From Acidimicrobiia bacterium UBA6912 (GTDB lineage Bacteria; Actinomycetota; Acidimicrobiia; Spongiisociales; UBA5794), in the NCBI GenBank assembly GCA_002450985.1, contig DKBA01000154.1:1-7362 (forward strand): a stretch of DNA of 7,362 nucleotides, written 5' to 3'. This document shows positions 5,449 through 7,362 of the stretch, one piece after another; position 1 is the first letter of the stretch, and each line of letters starts with the position of its first letter. A program made the position numbers and the translations under genes. The notes under the pieces are model-generated. The model ran no database searches. It saw only the letters and a list, made by a program, of their open reading frames with translations, and was not told the origin of the DNA.

Positions 5449-6291
5449 TCAGGGCCGAGGCCGGCCGAAGCGGTCGAAGAAACCCCGGGTCGACACCAGC
5501 ATGACGTGCTCCAGCAGGTCGGCGCCGAGCTCGGCCGCCTCGAGCTGGGCGAAGATCTGCTCGAGGGAGCCCATGCCGGCCGGATAGTCCGTGCCCATCA
5601 ACACCCGATCACGATGGCGGGAGACGCCGCGGCGGAACGTCGCCAGCGCCCGCTCCCACCCCTCCGGGTCGAACATGACGCTCCCCGGCACGTTGGTGAG
5701 GTCGAGGTAGACCTGCGGGAAGCGGTCGGCGAGTCCGAACCCCCACTCGAGGTCGGGGAAACCGATGTGGGGCACCACCACCGGCAGACGGGGACGGCGG
5801 TCGAGCATCTCCTCGAACCCCTCGCGAGGCAGGTGCCACCCGTACCACTCGTCGTACCCGGTGTGGACGTAGACGGGGAGCTCTCTCGCCTCCACGTAGT
5901 CGAGGGCGCCGGCGAGACGCGTATCCCACGGCACGAACCGCTGGACCATGGGGTGGAACTTGAGCCCCGCCATCCCGTGCCCCTCGACCGCCTCCTGCAC
6001 GACCGCAAGCGGATCGGGATCGTCCACGTGCACCCCGCCGATCGGTGTGATCTCCGGCACTCGTTCGGCGAGCTCCGCTCCCCACACATGCAGCTCCGCC
6101 GCCTCCCCCGCCTCGAGCGGGAACAGCAGGTTCATCCAGCGAGCGGCGCCGGCGCGCCGCAGATCGCCCACCGCATCGTCGGGAGTGATGTCGACGGGCA
6201 CCCCGTGATCGTGTCCGGCCCGGTGGATCCACCGCATGAGCCCGGCGAGTCGCCGCGGCGGGAAGATGTGCGTGTGGCAGTCGAAGTACAC
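5449..6291 (-). CDS. Metal-dependent amidohydrolase, Amidohydro_2 family
   Basis: A 280-aa TIM-barrel metal enzyme of the Amidohydro_2 group, which contains hydrolases and non-oxidative decarboxylases such as ACMSD and gamma-resorcylate decarboxylase. The substrate is unknown. All expected ligands are visible: His6 and His8 (DCHTH), His143 (YVHTG), His175 (VPHIG) and Asp235 (MGTDYP). Lys111 in GLKFHP is at the place where related enzymes have a conserved Lys or His. The C-terminal helices end in TRGFFDRFGRPRP. I chose GTG 6291 because it places the HxH motif at residues 6-8, as is usual, and because TATCCT stands 9 nt upstream. A longer reading from ATG 6345 would add 18 Arg-rich residues with no family match and would run through that promoter. 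No Shine-Dalgarno is seen. The gene does not appear to form an operon: the groEL gene is far upstream and separately terminated. Confidence 0.88.
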   Translation of the reverse strand: MYFDCHTHIFPPRRLAGLMRWIHRAGHDHGVPVDITPDDAVGDLRRAGAARWMNLLFPLEAGEAAELHVWGAELAERVPEITPIGGVHVDDPDPLAVVQEAVEGHGMAGLKFHPMVQRFVPWDTRLAGALDYVEARELPVYVHTGYDEWYGWHLPREGFEEMLDRRPRLPVVVPHIGFPDLEWGFGLADRFPQVYLDLTNVPGSVMFDPEGWERALATFRRGVSRHRDRVLMGTDYPAGMGSLEQIFAQLEAAELGADLLEHVMLVSTRGFFDRFGRPRP

Positions 6292-6306
6292 GAGGCGCCG
6301 AGGATA
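6292..6306 (-). promoter_or_regulatory. -10 element of a likely leaderless promoter for the amidohydrolase gene
   Basis: On the minus strand TATCCT (6301-6306) matches TANNNT and stands 9 nt before GTG 6291. A weak TTCCGG (6324-6329) lies 17 nt upstream as a possible -35. The arrangement supports GTG 6291 over ATG 6345, since the longer start lies upstream of the promoter. Confidence 0.4.
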
Positions 6307-6339
6307 CGCACGGTCACACCGGCCGGAACCAGGCTCGCG

Positions 6340-6381
6340 ATCCACGGAGTCGCATGGCGGCGCCCTCCGAGTGGCTCACCC
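6340..6381 (+). repeat. Degenerate 42-bp direct repeat, copy 1
   Basis: This segment starts ATCCACGG and holds CGCATGGCGG. It matches 6494-6535 at about 34 of 42 positions without gaps. It lies just upstream of the amidohydrolase promoter. After the shared 42 bp the two copies diverge: copy 2 runs straight into a double hairpin, whereas copy 1 has only a degraded remnant. Confidence 0.7.
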
Positions 6382-6401
6382 TCAGGTATCGGGTTGTGCG
6401 A

Positions 6402-6422
6402 GAGGGGCGATAGACCCCCCTC
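6402..6422. repeat. Small inverted repeat GAGGGG / CCCCTC
   Basis: GAGGGG (6402-6407) and CCCCTC (6417-6422) flank a 9-nt loop. It sits where copy 2 of the 42-bp repeat has a larger double hairpin, so it may be its decayed counterpart. Confidence 0.35.
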
Positions 6423-6493
6423 CCATCGATCTGAGCCCGCGGTTCGTGCTCGAACGCACTCCGCCCTCGGTCTTTCCCCTCCCTTTGACCTCA

Positions 6494-6535
6494 ATCCACG
6501 GTGGCGCATGGCGGTGCGCTCTGAATGGCTCCCCC
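6494..6535 (+). repeat. Degenerate 42-bp direct repeat, copy 2
   Basis: This is the second copy of the 6340-6381 repeat, also starting ATCCACGG and containing CGCATGGCGG. Its last seven bases (CTCCCCC) form the left arm of the palindrome that follows, which suggests the repeat and the hairpins belong to one element. Confidence 0.7.
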
Positions 6536-6566
6536 ACCGGGGGAGCTGGCAGGCCCGCAGGGCCTG
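6529..6566. repeat. Double-hairpin REP-like element
   Basis: Two perfect palindromes stand side by side: CTCCCCC (6529-6535) with GGGGGAG (6539-6545), and CAGGCCC (6550-6556) with GGGCCTG (6560-6566), each with a 3-nt loop. GGGGGCC at 6572-6578 could alternatively pair with the first arm, folding the second hairpin inside. The core CCCGCAGGG recurs at 6738-6746, so this is one unit of a small family. Confidence 0.7.
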
Positions 6567-6663
6567 ACTGAGGGGGCCTCTTCGACCCAATCGCTTCGCA
6601 CCGCACCGCGCACCGCTCCCGACCGGTCTTCACGATCCGGGTGACGGAGCGCACTGCACCAAA

Positions 6664-6694
6664 CCCAGCCCCACCAAGCCCAGACACGAGACCC
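6664..6694 (-). other. G-run cluster on the minus strand, possible G-quadruplex
   Basis: The plus strand has CCC or CCCC runs at 6664-6666, 6669-6672, 6679-6681 and 6692-6694, so the minus strand carries four G-runs with loops of 2, 6 and 10 nt. The surrounding region, about 6650-6710, is strikingly rich in A and C on the plus strand. No gene is seen. Because one loop is long, stability is uncertain. Confidence 0.35.
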
Positions 6695-6725
6695 ACCACA
6701 ACACCAACCGCGGATTGAGGTTTGC

Positions 6726-6819
6726 GGAGGGGTGGCGCCCGCAGGGCGGCGGGGAGGGTCTCTCGGCTGACCGGACTCCAGGGCGACACCCTCCCCCCGG
6801 CCTCCGGCCGGACCCCTCC
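6726..6819. repeat. Inverted pair of palindromic units forming a branched (BIME-like) structure
   Basis: The outer arms GGAGGGGT (6726-6733) and ACCCCTCC (6812-6819) pair perfectly, and the inner arms GGGGAGGGT (6751-6759) and ACCCTCCCC (6788-6796) also pair perfectly. Between them each half has its own small hairpin: GCCC/GGGC at 6737-6747 and CCGGCC/GGCCGG at 6797-6811. The central spacer is 6760-6787. Two related REP-like units thus face each other, as in bacterial BIMEs. The left unit resembles the 6529-6580 element. It lies between groEL and the amidohydrolase gene. No transposase or RAYT gene is present in the window. Confidence 0.7.
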
Positions 6820-6833
6820 CTACAAGGGAGGGG
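6813..6833. terminator. Perfect 9-bp hairpin; possible third terminator, or alternative pairing of the BIME
   Basis: CCCCTCCCT (6813-6821) and AGGGAGGGG (6825-6833) pair perfectly with a 3-nt loop. The left arm is the same stretch that closes the larger 6726-6819 structure, so the two folds exclude each other. There is no T-run on the minus strand beyond it, so terminator function for groEL read-through is only possible. Confidence 0.4.
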
Positions 6834-6843
6834 AAACCAAATG

Positions 6844-6871
6844 CCCAGGCCCGGCATTCGCCGGGCCTGGG
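6844..6871 (-). terminator. Second perfect 12-bp hairpin after groEL
   Basis: CCCAGGCCCGGC (6844-6855) and GCCGGGCCTGGG (6860-6871) are exact reverse complements with a 4-nt loop. On the minus strand the stem is followed by CATTTGGTTT, moderately T-rich, so it fits an intrinsic terminator for transcripts coming from groEL. It stands about 50 nt past the first hairpin. Confidence 0.65.
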
Positions 6872-6920
6872 GCTCGCTCCCTTTCGTCGCCTGCTCGGCG
6901 ACGACGGTCGCTCGATCGGG

Positions 6921-6948
6921 AACGGGGCGGCCTACCGGCCGCCCCGTT
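6921..6948 (-). terminator. Intrinsic terminator-like 12-bp hairpin directly after groEL
   Basis: AACGGGGCGGCC (6921-6932) and GGCCGCCCCGTT (6937-6948) are exact reverse complements with a 4-nt loop. The hairpin begins 9 nt beyond the groEL stop codon. The stem ends in GTT on the minus strand but has no real T-run, as is common for actinobacterial terminators. Confidence 0.75.
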
Positions 6949-6957
6949 CGCGGTGTG

Positions 6958-7362
6958 CTACATCATGTCCATGCCGCCGCCACCACCGTGACCGTGGCCG
7001 GCGGGCTCTTCCTGCTTCTCCTCGGCGACGAGCGCCTCGGTCGTGATCAGGAGTGCGGCGATCGACGCCGCGTTCTGCAGCGTCGAGCGGGTCACCTTGG
7101 CGGGATCGATGATCCCAGCGCCCATCAGGTCCTCGTAGTTGCCCGTCGCGGCGTTGAAGCCGTTCGAGGACTCCATGTTGCGGACCTTGTCGACCACGAC
7201 GCCGCCCTCGTAGCCGGCGTTGAAGGCGATCTGGCGCATCGGCGCCTCGAGCGCGCCCCTCACCAGGCCACGACCGGCCTTGACGTCATCCGAGCCGCCG
7301 CGCAGCTTGTCGATGCCGGCCGCCGCCCGCAGCAGCGCAACGCCGCCGCCGGGCACGATGCC
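6958..7362 (-). CDS. groEL: Chaperonin GroEL (Hsp60), C-terminal part; gene cut by the right edge
   Basis: The last 134 residues of the 60-kDa chaperonin subunit, which forms the tetradecameric ring that folds proteins in an ATP-driven cycle with GroES. The fragment begins GIVPGGGVALLRAAAG, the conserved GIVxGGG segment of the C-terminal equatorial domain. It continues with RQIAFNAGYEGGVVVDKV, GFNAATGNYEDLMGAGIIDP, and KVTRSTLQNAASIAALLITT, all highly conserved in GroEL. The tail EEKQEEPAGHGHGGGGGMDM ends in a Gly/Met-rich stretch preceded by two histidines, whereas the classic tail is GGM repeats; some actinobacterial paralogues have His-rich tails, so which copy this is cannot be settled from the fragment. 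The 5' end lies beyond 7362, so the upstream groES or a HrcA/CIRCE site cannot be seen. The stop is TAG (6958-6960), followed by strong hairpins. Confidence 0.97.
   Translation of the reverse strand, partial: GIVPGGGVALLRAAAGIDKLRGGSDDVKAGRGLVRGALEAPMRQIAFNAGYEGGVVVDKVRNMESSNGFNAATGNYEDLMGAGIIDPAKVTRSTLQNAASIAALLITTEALVAEEKQEEPAGHGHGGGGGMDMM

Noticed and set aside
6340..6566. A CRISPR array, because of repeats with similar spacing
   Set aside because: Only two degenerate 42-bp copies are present, 112 bp apart, followed by hairpins; there is no regular repeat-spacer pattern and no cas gene.
5506..6567. A 353-codon plus-strand open frame opposite the amidohydrolase
   Set aside because: Antisense shadow; the minus strand carries all five amidohydrolase metal ligands.
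6382..6789. A 135-codon minus-strand open frame in the intergenic region, and a 152-codon one at 6132-6590
   Set aside because: Both pass through the palindromic and direct repeats, so their residues are repeat-encoded (for example HAPPW/HATPW), and no start has a ribosome site or family match.

Overview
The window is high-GC bacterial DNA with short intergenic gaps, several starts with no Shine-Dalgarno sequence, GTG start codons and a Thr-rich secreted linker. Together these suggest an actinobacterium, perhaps of the Acidimicrobiia type. This taxonomic guess is inference only. There are seven complete protein genes and one partial gene (the groEL 3' end). I saw no rRNA, tRNA, CRISPR array, transposase or phage gene.

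Layout: 1-127 has no gene I recognise. A conserved-looking protein of unknown function (128-1009, minus) lies downstream of a short-chain dehydrogenase (1086-1880, minus). Divergent from the dehydrogenase, across about 100 bp, is a group II PLP-dependent aromatic amino acid decarboxylase homologue (1983-3392, plus). It converges 5 bp from a Nudix CoA pyrophosphatase (3398-3955, minus), which diverges from a RimJ/RimL-type acetyltransferase (4013-4612, plus). A membrane-anchored GerMN-domain protein follows (4692-5441, plus), converging 7 bp from an amidohydrolase (5449-6291, minus). About 660 bp of non-coding, repeat- and palindrome-rich DNA (6292-6957) separates this from the 3' end of groEL (6958-7362, minus), which enters from the right edge and is followed by two perfect 12-bp hairpins.

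The most notable point is in the PLP enzyme. The catalytic-loop tyrosine needed for simple decarboxylation (Tyr332 in pig DOPA decarboxylase) is replaced by Phe327, while the PLP lysine, aspartate and active-site histidine remain. In plants the same Tyr-to-Phe change turns decarboxylases into aromatic acetaldehyde synthases, which release aldehyde, CO2, ammonia and H2O2 from the amino acid. The divergent dehydrogenase could reduce such an aldehyde; that link is a hypothesis. The other genes look like housekeeping or independent functions rather than one pathway.

Two smaller themes stand out. Several genes have a TANNNT -10-like hexamer 6-9 nt before the start codon and no Shine-Dalgarno, as expected for leaderless mRNAs. 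The groEL-proximal intergenic region holds at least three related GC-rich palindromic units, two of them in inverted orientation, resembling a REP/BIME-type element.
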